This document shows positions 11,275 through 21,971 of a stretch of DNA of 64,000 bases, piece by piece; position 1 is the stretch's first letter, and each line of letters starts with the position of its first letter. The stretch is from assembly GCA_030015575.1 (NCBI GenBank), contig JASDDO010000018.1, forward strand, positions 231,989,138 through 232,053,137, given 5' to 3'. A model generated the notes under the pieces. That model saw only the letters and a list, made by a program, of their open reading frames with translations, did not search any database and was not told where the DNA came from. The position numbers and the translations under genes were made by a program. The DNA comes from Agapanthus africanus. Taxonomy: Eukaryota > Streptophyta > Magnoliopsida > Asparagales > Amaryllidaceae.

Positions 11275-11481
11275 TCTATGACCTTGACTAAGTCAACAAA
11301 CCATAAATCGCAAGTCAAGTTCAACCCGTACATTTCCCGATTGAATTAAACCCACCCGTACGACCCTTGACTGAGTCAACAAGGCTGTGCGAATACCCTA
11401 ATCCAATCACATCTCATGTTTTAACAGATAAACACTACTTAGCTACCGTACACTACGCCTTGACTAAGTCAACAAACATAG
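11275..11481 (-). other. Triplet of stem-loops in copia leader, element A
   Basis: Three cores TTGACT(A/G)AGTCAA at 11284-11296, 11367-11379 and 11460-11472 (83 and 93 bp apart). Each sits in outer arms: 11275-11281 with 11301-11307, 11362-11365 with 11383-11386, and 11453-11457 with 11477-11481. B (27536-27747) and D (46092-46300) have the same triplet in the same order. Arm changes between the elements keep pairing. Confidence 0.75.
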
Positions 11482-12624
11482 CACGAATACTAAATAATAT
11501 CTATCTGAAATGACGGAGGGCTATGCAGGTTTTTCAGAAAACCCTGAGCGTAATGAACTTGATATCGTCGTAGAATTGAGTAGTTTTTGAAAAGGAGTGT
11601 TTTTGAGGCTTTTCTTAGTTTCGCTAAAGGGGTCACTCCCGGTGAAGGGATCGTCGGCCCTTTACTCATCGAATAAGGTGCAGGATATATCATATATACC
11701 GCTGTGCAAAGCAAAACTGTAGCTACCCCTTTTATAAAGTTTTGATTCTACAACATCTTTAGGTTTCTTTTCTTTTTATTAATCTCATTAATAAAATCCC
11801 ATCAGCTTATGCTTCCTAAGCATCACAGAAGAAACGAAAGCAGTAATATTTATATATCAGCATATATATATAGTATAAGCATTCGTCTCAGGCAGTAATA
11901 TGATCTCATCACAGAACATTGCAGCAGAAGAACATATATGAAATATTGGATATACTAGGACGTTCGTGTTTTCAATACGAGCCTGTATAAAACACGGATT
12001 CCACGGTCGCGACCAATAGCCAAACCCACATCCCAAGACCCCTACGAGAGCGGCAAGTAACACTGCCAATTCTGGGGTTAGGAGACCCGGTCTCGACTCC
12101 TCGAGATGGCCTCCCACTGGACCCTAGAACCCGGTTACTTGTGCTCCCCTCCTTGGGTCTACCTAATGCGGAAAAGTAAATAATATACAAGGTGACATCA
12201 TCCGCAACTTGGAAGTGCCCCAAATAAAAGAATATTACATTACAAATGAATTTTACATGAATGAAAATAAAAATCCTCATCTCACATAAAACCCCCGGCT
12301 ATTCAGAACGCGACGATCCAATATAACATATGACAGCAACACATAATATCACATATCATCAACGTAAGTAAATATGCGCATCCCAATTGTCGTTGACATA
12401 TAGCAACGAAACCGGCGATATCACATATTACACTTACGGTCACAGAAAAGAAAGTGCAAAACTACAACATTTGGAATCCACAATCTCTTTAGACATCGTA
12501 AATCCGAAATATCACATACTTCGCATTTCATGCCTAACTCTATGAATTCCACATATTGTATCACATTCCAGATAAATAGACAGTATTAAACTTTTCGAAC
12601 AGATAATCAAATACCCAAAATTTC

Positions 12625-12930
12625 CTAAATTGCTCAACACTTGAGCGGAGTTCAAATAATCCCAGAATATGTCACAGTATCGGTGATCCAGCCGTAAAAG
12701 GGTCAAGCCAACGCCTCACATGTGGCACGCCGTACTGCCCCAAACCCGAAGGTTCAAAAGGCAGTTCAAGACGGTCATATAATCGAGTTAAGGTTTGTTG
12801 TCTTCTAGAGGGTCCACCGCTTAACTTGTACAATTTTTTCGAAAGATTTAAACCCGATAAAAAATTCAACACTTGAAAGTTTTACGTGCCGGGAAAAAGT
12901 GAGTTAATGATATCCGTTCGAACTTTTTAA
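12625..12930 (-). other. Leader block of A homologous to the LARD F internal region
   Basis: Shares with F (53640-53930) a run of words in the same order and strand: CCAGCCGTA(A/G)AAGGG, GCCTCA, AAGGTTCA, TCGAGTTA, CTTCTAGAGGGTCCA and TTCGTTCGAAC. No gag or other recognisable protein is encoded in any frame. Copia leaders B and D lack it. Its origin is unknown: element-to-element transfer, or capture of the same host fragment. Confidence 0.7.
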
Positions 12931-13096
12931 CAATTTCTAAATATCTGGAAAGAAATACGAATTTAAATATTCCGATCGAATCTACTATTACAAAACAAAC
13001 CCCAGAAGTCTTAACACTTAAAACAGTTTAAAAATACCCAGAAGCATCAACAAGCAACTACAGATAATACCATGAAGCCACGTGTCACAATTCCAC

Positions 13097-13154
13097 AAAA
13101 CGGCCGCGGAACCGCCGCGGGAAGCATGCTTCCGCCGCGGTTCCGCCGCGTTTT
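13097..13154. repeat. Long GC-rich hairpin in leader A
   Basis: A near-perfect palindrome of about 28-30 bp per arm, centred on GCATGC (13124-13129), made of GCCGCGG and GGAACC words. It lies about 190-250 nt downstream of the primer site. B and D carry different hairpins at the same distance, so a role in dimerisation or packaging of the genomic RNA is plausible. Confidence 0.85.
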
Positions 13155-13334
13155 GGTGGAGTTGGGGGCCCATATTTCATGGTAATTCTTAGAATTCCCT
13201 GCTGATTTTTTTACATATTTTTAATTCAGAAAAATCCCAAATTTCGAAAAATTTCCAGAAAGGGGGTTAAATTCGTCGGTTCGGGTTCGATCGGAGTTTT
13301 AACTTCATAAACACGTCGCCTAATACTCTAGCTA

Positions 13335-13347
13335 GGCTCTGATACCA
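13335..13347 (-). other. Element A primer-binding site
   Basis: Minus strand TGGTATCAGAGCC, complementary to the 3' end of initiator tRNA-Met, the usual copia primer. It lies just inside the 5' LTR. Confidence 0.9.
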
Positions 13348-13348
13348 C

Positions 13349-15535
13349 AGTAGGGTTCCTAGGAACTCTTGTGAAGGTTCATAAGGCATCAAACATGCCC
13401 GGATAAAATTTTAGACGTGCCGAACAACCCAAAGCCGGGATCTTTGCTAGATAATTAGGGTTAAGCATACAAGATTACATCTTTTAAGCTAAATGTGAGG
13501 GATTACAACCTTTGTAGTCCGCTCCTTCGCTTCATAAGCTCCGAGTAGAAGTCCCTTCGCCGCGATCCACGATCTCCCGGACTCAAGAGAGGCTCCACGA
13601 CTCGAACGATCCATGCTAGCTTGAAGTGTTCCAAATCTCCGATGATCTACGTCGAAGTTGCAAAGACTCAAGCTTTCTCACTCTAAAGAGATGAACACAC
13701 TAATCTCATGGGCTAGATGAGATGAGGATGAGAGAGTAGTATTTATGCTTTCTTTTTAAATCATTTTCTCATATTTATTCATCACATAAAGAATTTCAAG
13801 TGAGCTTCTTCAAGAGAGAAGAAGATGATAATGGAAAAAGAAAAAGATCAATCCTTTTGTGATGAATAGAAATAAAAGTATATGATTGATATATAAACCA
13901 TGGTCAAGAATGAGTGGCTAATAATGTGTAGAGAAACAACTAGAGTTAGGGTTTGGTTTGGTTAGGAATGTGTCATCAAAAAATATCTTAACCATGACAA
14001 AAGAAAATGCTTCTAGAAGGTGCATGAAGCATCTAACCCTAATCAAACCCTAACCTCAATTAATCATCCTTAAACATGTTTAACAATTAATCATATCATG
14101 TCACAATAATATATATCACATATATATTATATATTTGCAACAAAAGAAAATAATACAATTAACATATATCGCATATATATCAATGTATCATCCAGTGAGA
14201 AAATGAAATAATAAAGAGAGCCAATATTAGATAATGTAATAATATATCATATACATATTATTATACATTAAATCATCGAATCAACACTTGATTCGACGAT
14301 CCGGCTATATCGAATATTACCGACTAATATATCATGTACCGATTCATCGAATCAACACTTGATCCGATGTCTCAGTTCATATCTAAATATCGCGAGAATA
14401 TAATACGGTATCTCATATCGCATTATTCTCGGTCCTGCACATATCACATATGTGCCTCTACTCTGTTTCGCCTGAGCCAAGAAACCTCTCTGTAGGACTC
14501 TAAAGAATCGTCAATACGCCGGTAGCAGGTGATGATCATATTAAACACCTACAAGCTGCAAGCGGTCAGCTAAACGTAACAGCCACCCAGGTATTGAGCG
14601 ATCAGAAGATCAACAAGCTAGCCTGTGCGTTCTCCTGTGAATCCAATCAGTAACACTCCCGTACAGTCCGGTCTGTTCGTCTGATATGTCGCATATCAAG
14701 TCTAGGGGCGGTATACGTCAGACCCCAGTAACCGATAAGTCGTGTCGATGTGTGGCTTATAACGGGTCGAGAAACTACTAGTAACACTTACCAGTAAATC
14801 TCTATATTAGCCCTGGCCAGGGACTTCCAGTTATAGCCAATCGAACACAGCACAACATCAACTCACTATACTGGGAGAGACGAATCCCCTCCTATCGCTC
14901 ATTGCCTCCATGTGATTCGGGACTGTACCCAATAGCCACCGTTTTGCACGCCCTCTTGGACGTGGTAAGGTGGAAATCAAAGCACAGTGGGAATCACACA
15001 AGACTCTATGACGATCTCGGGTCTACAGACTACCCTGTACCAGTGTCACCGGAGAACTGCCATCTGACGTGTGGTATATCACCATCTGGGAGTTCTCGGC
15101 GAGTCCGTCCAGTGTACCCAGTCTTCACTGAGCACCCGTGCACCATCTCTGATGTCAAACACCGATGGATATGGGATCATCCATCGCCCATCATATGGGT
15201 CAAGATGCGTATACGCTAGTCTACTCTGGTGTATCGATGCCCTGTCTCGATATACCCTCGACTAGGAACTGTTATAGGATGTACTCATCGACTACCAAGG
15301 CCCCACTAGTATGATCTCATCATAGTCCCAGTAGTCGAGTACAGATCCTAAGGGCTTTATCAACATGTGAGAGTAAAACAGTAAACCAATACAAGTCAAC
15401 ATGTTAAGATAAAGTGAAACCAAATAGCATACTATCATGACGAGCAAGAAAGTCATCTCTATATATATCCAAGCATCCATTATAATATACATCATATATA
15501 CAACAATGGCCTCTAGGGCATATACATAACTAACA
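13349..15535 (-). repeat. Element A, 5' LTR
   Basis: 2187 bp, a copy of 5366-7552. The terminal base at 13349 differs from the other LTR (A for T on the plus strand). The minus-strand start TGTTAG is at 15535. It carries the LTR promoter in principle; no TATA box could be assigned with confidence. Confidence 0.9.
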
Positions 15536-15540
15536 AGAGA
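15536..15540 (+). repeat. Target-site duplication of copia A, right copy (AGAGA)
   Basis: Matches 5361-5365 and directly follows the LTR end CTAACA. Confidence 0.85.
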
Positions 15541-15722
15541 TGCTACCGAAATTTTTATTAACAACTTGAGATTTAAAATGGTTGATATTTTAAAACAGAT
15601 GTTTTACCAATCTACTTTATTTCATAGTTTTGATTCTGGGTTTTGGTCTACTTGAATTATGTTTCACCATTAGACGTTGCGTGATTTAAGTGCCGGTCGC
15701 ATTCCTAAATTGGGTCGTGACA
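15541..15722 (+). mobile_element. Gypsy LTR I, right end
   Basis: Continuation of the LTR left of copia A. It ends GGGTCGTGACA, matching the LTR ends of C (42332) and F (minus, 47841). Confidence 0.85.
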
Positions 15723-15726
15723 AAGT

Positions 15727-15738
15727 TGGTATCAGAGC
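15727..15738 (+). other. Element I primer-binding site
   Basis: TGGTATCAGAGC, intact, four bases after the LTR end. Confidence 0.9.
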
Positions 15739-15961
15739 GTTATGTTTTACCTTTCGGAGTGTAGGATGACCTTTGGTATGATGGAGTAGGTGACTTAAGC
15801 AGAGTGATGTGGCATGTGTATGTTCCAAGACATACTCACGACACGATACTCCGCCTAAGTGACCTTAGGACATATGTCGTATGATTCCATCCTTGATTCC
15901 ACGCATCCTTTTGTTCAGGTTGCTGTGTTCTTACCAAATCTTGTTTCTTGTTCCTGGCACT

Positions 15962-16162
15962 ATGCCGCAAAAGTCTATGATGGCCCAGAAGGCTGCCGCT
16001 CGAGATGAAGTCAGGGCGGGCTCGTCTGAGACAAGGGCCGACCAGGATGGTACGCCCACCCCTCAGGAACAGATTGATCCACCTTCTCCAGGACGGATTG
16101 CTAGGCTGGAGTCAAGTATTCAGGACTTGCGTAAAATGGTTGGATCTTTGGTTGAGACCAGC
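15962..16162 (+). pseudogene. Gag N-terminus of gypsy I, truncated
   Basis: Opens at ATG 15962, the position matching the gag start of C (34815). It encodes an Ala/Arg-rich N-terminus, a Pro-rich IDPPSPGR patch and a short helix (LESSIQDLRKMVG) matching HVDPPPPD and the GMLGLQQMVGQ region of C gag. It is cut at 16162 by LTR J after about 67 codons, before the gag core. The upstream leader (15739-15961) matches the leaders of C and F. Confidence 0.75.
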
Positions 16163-17449
16163 TGAGTGATTAATATGAAAACTTGTATTTACCGCAATCA
16201 GAAACGGCATCGCTTTGCAGCTAGCCGGTGAGTACGGGTCGATCCACAGAGACAGGTAAATTTCTTTTATGTGTTTTAACGAGTTGATTCAAAATGTCGT
16301 TTTGGTTGGTTTATAAAATCTATAAAAACTGGATCTAATTAATCTAATTAAGAGTCTTGCTAGGGTTAGGCTTAGGGGAAGTTTTGGAGATTAACGTTTT
16401 CCTCACCGCTTTCAATACCTTCTTTTTTAGATCTATTAGATGTTACGGTAATTATCAATAAAGTGGATCCGAATCTTTTGGGAAGATGTTCTTCCTCTAG
16501 ATTCGTATCCTTCCTTTGTTGATAATTACCCTAACCCCCATGGAAAACGCACGCAACCGGCCCTTTATACTACGGTTCATCGTTACCTCGAGGGGTAGGA
16601 TTCCGTAGGGAGCGGTTGTGCGCGTATGCATGGAGTTCTAAGTCATTAGGTGAAGGTGGCATTGAAAGGGGTGAGAGATCTCATCTCTCAACCCTTTCCC
16701 TAAGGCTAACCCTAACAAGCGAGGAGATTACTCGCTCATTAGGGGATGAGAAAACATTTTAATTAAAGGAACATAAATAAAATTACTTACTAAGGGTGAC
16801 GGCTCCCTCCAAACGATATAGAACAGATCTGAATATGACTCCCAGAAATTCTGAAATTTATTGATTGAAAAGAGGCATAGGGTTTTACAATTTTCGATTA
16901 CAATTTATAAGCTAACAGGAGAATTAGGGTTTCAGAGTCCCGTAGATGTGCAATTACAGATTTGCCCTCGGAAAATCCCAACACCCGCACCGACGCACCG
17001 ACACAGAAAAATTCCACCGACACGGGCTCTGAATGGCCGCAGATCCGCGGCAAATGTTGGCTTGGGTCGCGGATCCGCGGCCCTTTGGTGGGCTTGGCTC
17101 ACCATCTTTTTGGGTTTGGTTCAGGATTTCTTGTTCCTCCTATTTCCATATGTATTTTCTCTGTTGGGCTTCTGGGTCTTCTCCAGATCTTCAGTGAAAA
17201 CTTGTTCGTATCTTTTGACCGTTCACTTGACATTTTGGACCTTGTACTGTTCTTCGACTAGGCTTGACTAGGATCCGTCTACTTGTTTGTCAAAATTCCT
17301 TTTTCTGTATCAACTTCCGTCTTTTTCACTGTATTCGCATCCAAGCCCTGTATCCTGTAACATGCAACAAACGTGCGTCAAGAGTACCTGTTTATTCATA
17401 AAAAGAATAAGAATAGGGGAATGAAAAATGTAATATTATGGTCTGAACA
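16163..17449 (-). repeat. Element J LTR
   Basis: About 1.29 kb. Minus strand starts TGTTCAGACC and ends ATCACTCA (TG...CA). Followed on the plus strand by ATACCCCCAAACTT, the reverse of a polypurine tract. Inferred from ends only, because no second copy lies in the window. Confidence 0.6.
17035..17082. repeat. GC-rich inverted repeat in LTR J
   Basis: GGCCGCAGATCCGC (17035-17048) pairs with GCGGATCCGCGGCC (17069-17082) with one mismatch, around a 20-nt loop. Confidence 0.65.
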
Positions 17450-18900
17450 AATACCCCCAAACTTACCTTTTGCTCGTCCTCGAACAAGCTTATTATTTTA
17501 TTCACTAAAATCCTAACCACACTTTCACAGGGAAACGCGATTGCACTGAGCACGTGCAACAAGCCGTTAAACCTCTAGGTGTCCCTAGTAGGAGGAGTGT
17601 TGTCTCCTGAGGGTTTTCAGCGGATTACACCCAGAAAATCCTATCAACTCGGCCCATTGACTATTGTTCTTCAATTAGGTTTTCTAACGAGGAATTCTAT
17701 TATCGTCGACCCGTAAATTATCCACCCATATTCTTCACACTTCCTCATCATCTAACTTAAGATTATATATGTACTATAGACTTACATAGCATTCGGCATC
17801 TCTTAAGTCTTCCTTCTAGGGTTCCATCTCGACTTAGGAATTTCTATCAACTCTATTAAAGATATAAGTTCTATTTTTTATTCCTCTCTCTTATCTAAAT
17901 TCCAATCACATATCCCTACGTGTGTGTAAAAATCACCCCTACACTTGGAAGTTCAAATCAAGCAATCGTACTCTCGTCCATTGTCCAAAGCACTTATTAA
18001 TTCGTTAATTTTGAATTTCGCTTACACATCCTTCATGTGACTGTTAATACTTCTTGAGGTACCAACAACCGATTACAAGATGTGTTAGCACTTTAAAGCG
18101 TACTTCCTAGTTTTTGCAATACCCAAGGCTTTTAGCAGTGACTCCCAAACCAGTTGGTCTAAGGCACTAGGTGATGAAGCACCCTCGCTAAAGATTTTTC
18201 TATTTTTACAGCCTTAAGTAATCTCAAAAACCAGTGTCCATTTTTTTATTCCTTAATCACAATTTTTTTTATTTTCATTGTACTAAGGACTTTAGACAAG
18301 AGCATTTCAAGGTCTCTTCTACTATTCCAAGTTTCAAGGTGCGTGATTGTGCAATTTGTAGGGTATACGTTTTCAGAATCTAGACTTAAGCTAGAAACTA
18401 TTTTTCAAACTTATACTCTAATAGGAACATCAATACTCTTCCCTCGTTTTGACTTAGCCCAAGAAGTGAATCTAAAATTTGCCTATTTCTAAATAAACTA
18501 CAAGGCATATACTTTCTACCGTTAAACTTTAAGGAATGTTATTTTTAGGGTTTTTAATTAACTAAGTCTAAGATTTAGTTGTTCCTAGCCAGTTAACCTA
18601 TTTGTCAAACTCAAGTCAATTGAATACAATAATTTTTATAATTTTTGAAATTTTTCATTTTTTATGGGTTTTCAAATAAGTATGCAAATGCAAAAATATG
18701 AACAAATGAATGCGAAGAAAGAAGACTTACCGAACATACCCCCAAACTTGAACTTGACAGTGTCCTCACTGTCATGCTACAAGAGGGTCAAAATACCGGC
18801 ACTTCCCTGTTTATTTATTTATAATTTTTTTATTGTTAAGAAAAACAAAAATATATACAAAAAGGCCCTCCCCCAAACTTCATTTAAACTATGTTAGACA
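17450..18900 (-). other. Element J 3' non-coding region
   Basis: No gene. It includes the tract TACCCCCAAACTTACC with TTGCTCGTCCTCGAACAAGC at 17452-17495 and two further CCCCCAAACTT tracts at about 18741 and 18868, features seen at the 3' side of Tat/Athila elements. Repeated purine tracts suggest internal rearrangement. Confidence 0.55.
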
Positions 18901-19692
18901 TTATTGCCAAACCTTGCATAGACCAAACGTTAACACCAACCAGTTGAAAAATTTATCAGTAAAGAGTAATGGTTGGTGGGAGAATAAGTTGTGGCGGTCC
19001 AAAAAGAATTGGGGAAGATAGAAGTGGTGGTATGGAAGGTGTGGAAGCGAATATACATGAAGTGGTGATGCATCAAAATGAGAATGTGAATGATCAGCAA
19101 TCAGTGGAATGTTGGCATTCTCGTATCTTATTAAAAGAAATGGGGGTATTTCAACTTCTAAAGGAGGAGGTTGACTCACCACAATACCTCCAAGATATTC
19201 CTGTGGGTCCTCTAGTGACTTGGTATCATCCATCAATTGTGTATGATATTCAATTATGAGGGAACTTATCTCCTCGATATCCGCCATAGTCCAACCGAAA
19301 ACTTGCCGCCTATTTTGTAGGACCGTTAAGAGGGCGTTCTCTTGCTCGAGGGCTAGAGAGGCCGATATGATAATGGGAAGGGTCTCATTCTCACCTATGT
19401 AAGCATATCTGAGGTGAGACGGCAAGGGCGTGAGTTCGAGTTTCGGAGGCGAAAGAATCATTGTGGAATCTACCTCGAACTCAAAGGACTCCAACACAGG
19501 TTCGAAATCACTGCAAACAACCGATTCGGATGGTTCGGTTAACTCATCCAAAAATTCAAAAGACTCATATTCAGGCTGTGAGTCGTCATCATCAGAAAAA
19601 GTGAAACTTTCATAATCAATATCGGTTGTGTCAACTGTGGTAGGCTCAAGGAGGGACGCACTAGTGGCGTCAAAACTGTTTTCATCAAACAA
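18901..19692 (-). pseudogene. Gypsy pol segment between protease and RT, fused to 3' sequence (element J)
   Basis: 263 codons in the same frame as the protease at 19747, separated by one TGA. It starts with an acidic linker (FDENSFDATS, FSDDDDSQPEYESFEF). It then has the block typical of plant gypsy elements just upstream of RT: ELTPLPSHLRYAYIGENETL, IIISASL, and GWTMADIEEIS. RT should follow, but the frame enters unrelated His/Leu/Pro-rich sequence (HSHSHFDASP, LPYHHFYLPQFF) and stops. This is an internal deletion that removed RT, RNase H and integrase. A functional fusion protein is unlikely. Confidence 0.75.
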
Positions 19693-19746
19693 GAATCTTT
19701 CAAGCTCGCAGTCCTCCTGCGTGATTTCGTGAATAGAGCAAACTTC

Positions 19747-20334
19747 TCATGTACTAATTTTAGGCACGGGGGGCAGACTTCCCATCTTATAAATATTGAA
19801 CTCACTAGACATCTTTCCGAAGGATAGAGTCATGGAGCCATTGCGACAATTTATTATGGCATTGGAAGTGGCCAAAAATGGTCGACCAAGAATCACCGGA
19901 ATTTGGTTTCTTGTGTTAGCAACAGGTTGTGTATCCATAACGATAAAATCAACGGGGAATATGAACTCCCCGACTTTGATCAACACATCCTCTAGTTGAC
20001 CCCTTGGATGGGTGATTGATCGATCAGCCATTTGGAGAGTACAATGAGTGGGTTTCAACTCTCCAACCCCTAATTGTTCGTACACGGAGTAGGGAATCAG
20101 GTTAACACTAGACCCAAGATCTAAAAGTGCTCGATTAATTTTCTTATCCCTAATTGTGATTGAAATAGTAGGACAGCCGGGGTCCTTTCGTTTTTGGGGT
20201 AAGGTTTGATGGTGGTTGATAGCATTGCTCACTGCACTAGCCACTAGCACTTTCTTGGGTACTTGAGATGCCTTCCTCTTCGAGGTGCATAAGCCCTTTA
20301 ACATTTTCGCGTATGAAGGGACTTATTGGATTGC
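19747..20334 (-). pseudogene. Gypsy aspartic protease with gag tail (element J)
   Basis: Open from 20304 (185 aa). The same frame continues upstream through a stop as a gag tail (PSYAK, LKGLCTSKRK) to LDAIQ at the junction. Retropepsin core: LLDLGSSVNLIPYSVYEQLG with active-site DLGSS, then the flap region and VILGRPFLAT near the C-terminus. This layout (gag tail, short spacer, DLGxS protease) is characteristic of Tat/Athila-type plant gypsy elements. It ends at a TGA before the linker. The upstream gag core is lost at the B junction. Confidence 0.8.
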
Positions 20335-20345
20335 ATCCAAGTGAA
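20335..20345. other. Junction between gypsy J and truncated copia B leader
   Basis: Sequence left of here is J gag (minus frame LDAIQ). From about 20340 it matches copia B leader 27904 onward to the end of the leader. No LTR end is present, so this is a truncation or recombination breakpoint, not a clean insertion. Confidence 0.7.
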
Positions 20346-21971
20346 GGGATCTCGGCTCTTTCCTCGTGGAATGAGGTGCAGGATATTCCACTGAATACCG
20401 CGGTGCATAGCAACTTGTAATCGACTATAGTGAAGTTATTACCCTGACGCAAACTTCTGCCCAAGGGGTCAGTCCCGGTGAAAGGATATCGGCCCTTGCC
20501 CCGTCGAATGAGGTGCAGGATATTCCACTGAATACCGCTATGCATAACAAAAGAAAACGTCTTTGCAATAACACTTTTTAAATTTGTTCCAACAACTAAA
20601 ACAGGTTTGTTTTTCTTTGCATTGATCAGAATCAACGCAGTCCCATCAATCAATCAATCACACCAGAAAAGAACGAAAATAAAATGTACGTATATGCCAT
20701 CCGCATTCGTCACTGGGTCCCGTCATCACCCGTTAGGTTACTTAACTAACGACAGAGCGGGGACTGGACTAGCGCGGGTGTAAAACATATACAACATCTA
20801 ATAGTATATAAACCAATATACAATAATCGCTCCAGGCGTGATAATATGCAACATTACAGAAAAGTAATAAGCATCACAGAACAATACAGATATCTGGGAT
20901 CCCCGGGTTTCACAGAGCCGCTGCTGAAACCCGACGTTCCCCTGTCGTGTGGATAGCCTGTGCAATGAAACCTAGACCCCTACGGGTGCGGCAAGTTACC
21001 CGCCAAAACCTGAAGCGAGGTAGTCCCCACAGCATAGTGAATGGAACACCCGGCACTTCACGGAATCCGGTAAATTGAGCACCCCTCCTTGGGTCAACCT
21101 GTACCCCCTACGAGTGCGGCGAATAGTCTGCCAATTTTAGAGTGGGGCCCCTCTGCCTCCCAAAGCCATGAGATGCGGACCCATTGCCCTCCAGAACCCG
21201 TCTATCCGTGCACTCTGTCGCGGGGCAAAACCTAGTACAGTAATGAAAAATAGTACAATAGGTACATCAACCGCAACCTGGTCGTGCCCCAAAAAGAATA
21301 TTATACAACAGGCAGTGACGGCAGTCCACAAGTTGGACGCTCGCCCTGCAATATCAAATGTACAAATAAACTCAAACTGTACTACCATTGCACACTGCTA
21401 TCCACCACGACAAATCCGCAACATCACAGCACAACACAGAACATCAACGCGAATGTCACGTTCGCAAACCCGTCTAAAAGAACTATAGCAATCAGACGCG
21501 GTTTACCGATCAAATGACATTCCCGGTCGGAGATATAATGTAAGCACTGTAAACTAACGTGTTTAAATTTCGATCGACCAAATATCAAAAAGTGGGCCCC
21601 ACTGCTTACTGGTGAACAGTAACAAAACCTGGGCCAAAACGATATTTACCAAAAACCCCAAAATCCAACACAGAACCCACTGACAAAATTTGGGAGCACG
21701 TGCTCCCCATATGGCCGCGGATGCGCGGCCAAACCACGGGTTTGGCCGCGTTTCCGCGGCAGCTTGGAGGAATCACGACCCCAAATTTTGTCGTGTCTCT
21801 TAAAAGCGCCTGCACAGATTTTTAAGATATCCAGAAATAAATTTTGAGACCATCTAAAATCAACAGAAACTGTCAAGCAAGGATTTTGCAATTTTCGATT
21901 TCCGGTTCGATCGATGTTTTAAACGCGTTAGCACAAGTTAGCATAGCAAAATGGTGAGGCTCTGATACCAC
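20340..21971 (-). repeat. Second, truncated leader copy of B
   Basis: Matches 27904-29535 base for base in length. It includes a primer site at 21958-21970 and the GC-rich hairpins. It ends at the J junction. Short ORFs here repeat those of the other copy and carry no known domain. Confidence 0.85.
21692..21760. repeat. GC-rich hairpins downstream of the primer site, B left copy
   Basis: A perfect 16-bp palindrome GGGAGCACGTGCTCCC (21692-21707), then arms 21714-21735 and 21739-21760 (20 of 22 paired, 3-nt loop) built on GCCGCGG and GCGGCCAAACC. It lies about 200-280 nt from the primer site. Confidence 0.85.

Larger units (their letters stand above)
10863..13334 (-). other. Element A leader (non-coding, structured)
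   Basis: About 2.5 kb between the primer site and pol with no gag-like frame. In sense order it holds a GC-rich hairpin (13154-13097), a block shared with gypsy F (about 12930-12625), a stretch matched in K (about 12560-12305), a conserved segment with GTGACCCC and TCATTTCAG (about 11720-11500), three stem-loops (11481-11275), and a small hairpin (11045-11060). Short ORFs such as 11490-11714 are not convincing genes. Confidence 0.75.
5366..15535 (-). mobile_element. Ty1/copia retrotransposon A (Angela/BARE-like), complete but gag-deficient
   Basis: A 10,170-bp element on the minus strand with two LTRs of equal length (2187 bp each), a 5-bp target duplication, a TGGTATCAGAGCC primer site and a purine tract. 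Pol order is protease, integrase, RT, RNase H, which defines copia. Residue patterns (YVDDILLIGND, SRSWNI, AMLCTRPDVAY) match the Angela/BARE lineage. By eye the LTRs differ at roughly 25-30 of 2187 positions, so this is among the youngest insertions here. It interrupts the LTR of gypsy I. Gag is missing apart from a short N-terminal stub. Confidence 0.92.
16163..20339 (-). mobile_element. Tat/Athila-like Ty3/gypsy fragment (element J), internally deleted
   Basis: Minus-strand element with one LTR (16163-17449), a purine tract AAGTTTGGGGGTATT, a long 3' non-coding region, an RT-proximal segment and an aspartic protease preceded by a gag tail. RT, RNase H and integrase are missing. It is cut at about 20335-20340 by the leader of copia B. 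It interrupts gag of I. Confidence 0.75.

Noticed and set aside
15541..15722. Possible host gene flank next to copia A
   Set aside because: It ends in GTGACA plus a primer-binding site, so it is the end of a gypsy LTR.
16861..17271. 136-codon ORF with a hydrophobic stretch
   Set aside because: Lies wholly in LTR J and overlaps another frame; no known domain.
21168..21488. 106-codon ORF repeated at 28732-29052
   Set aside because: Part of the duplicated leader of B, on the strand opposite to the element; no domain.
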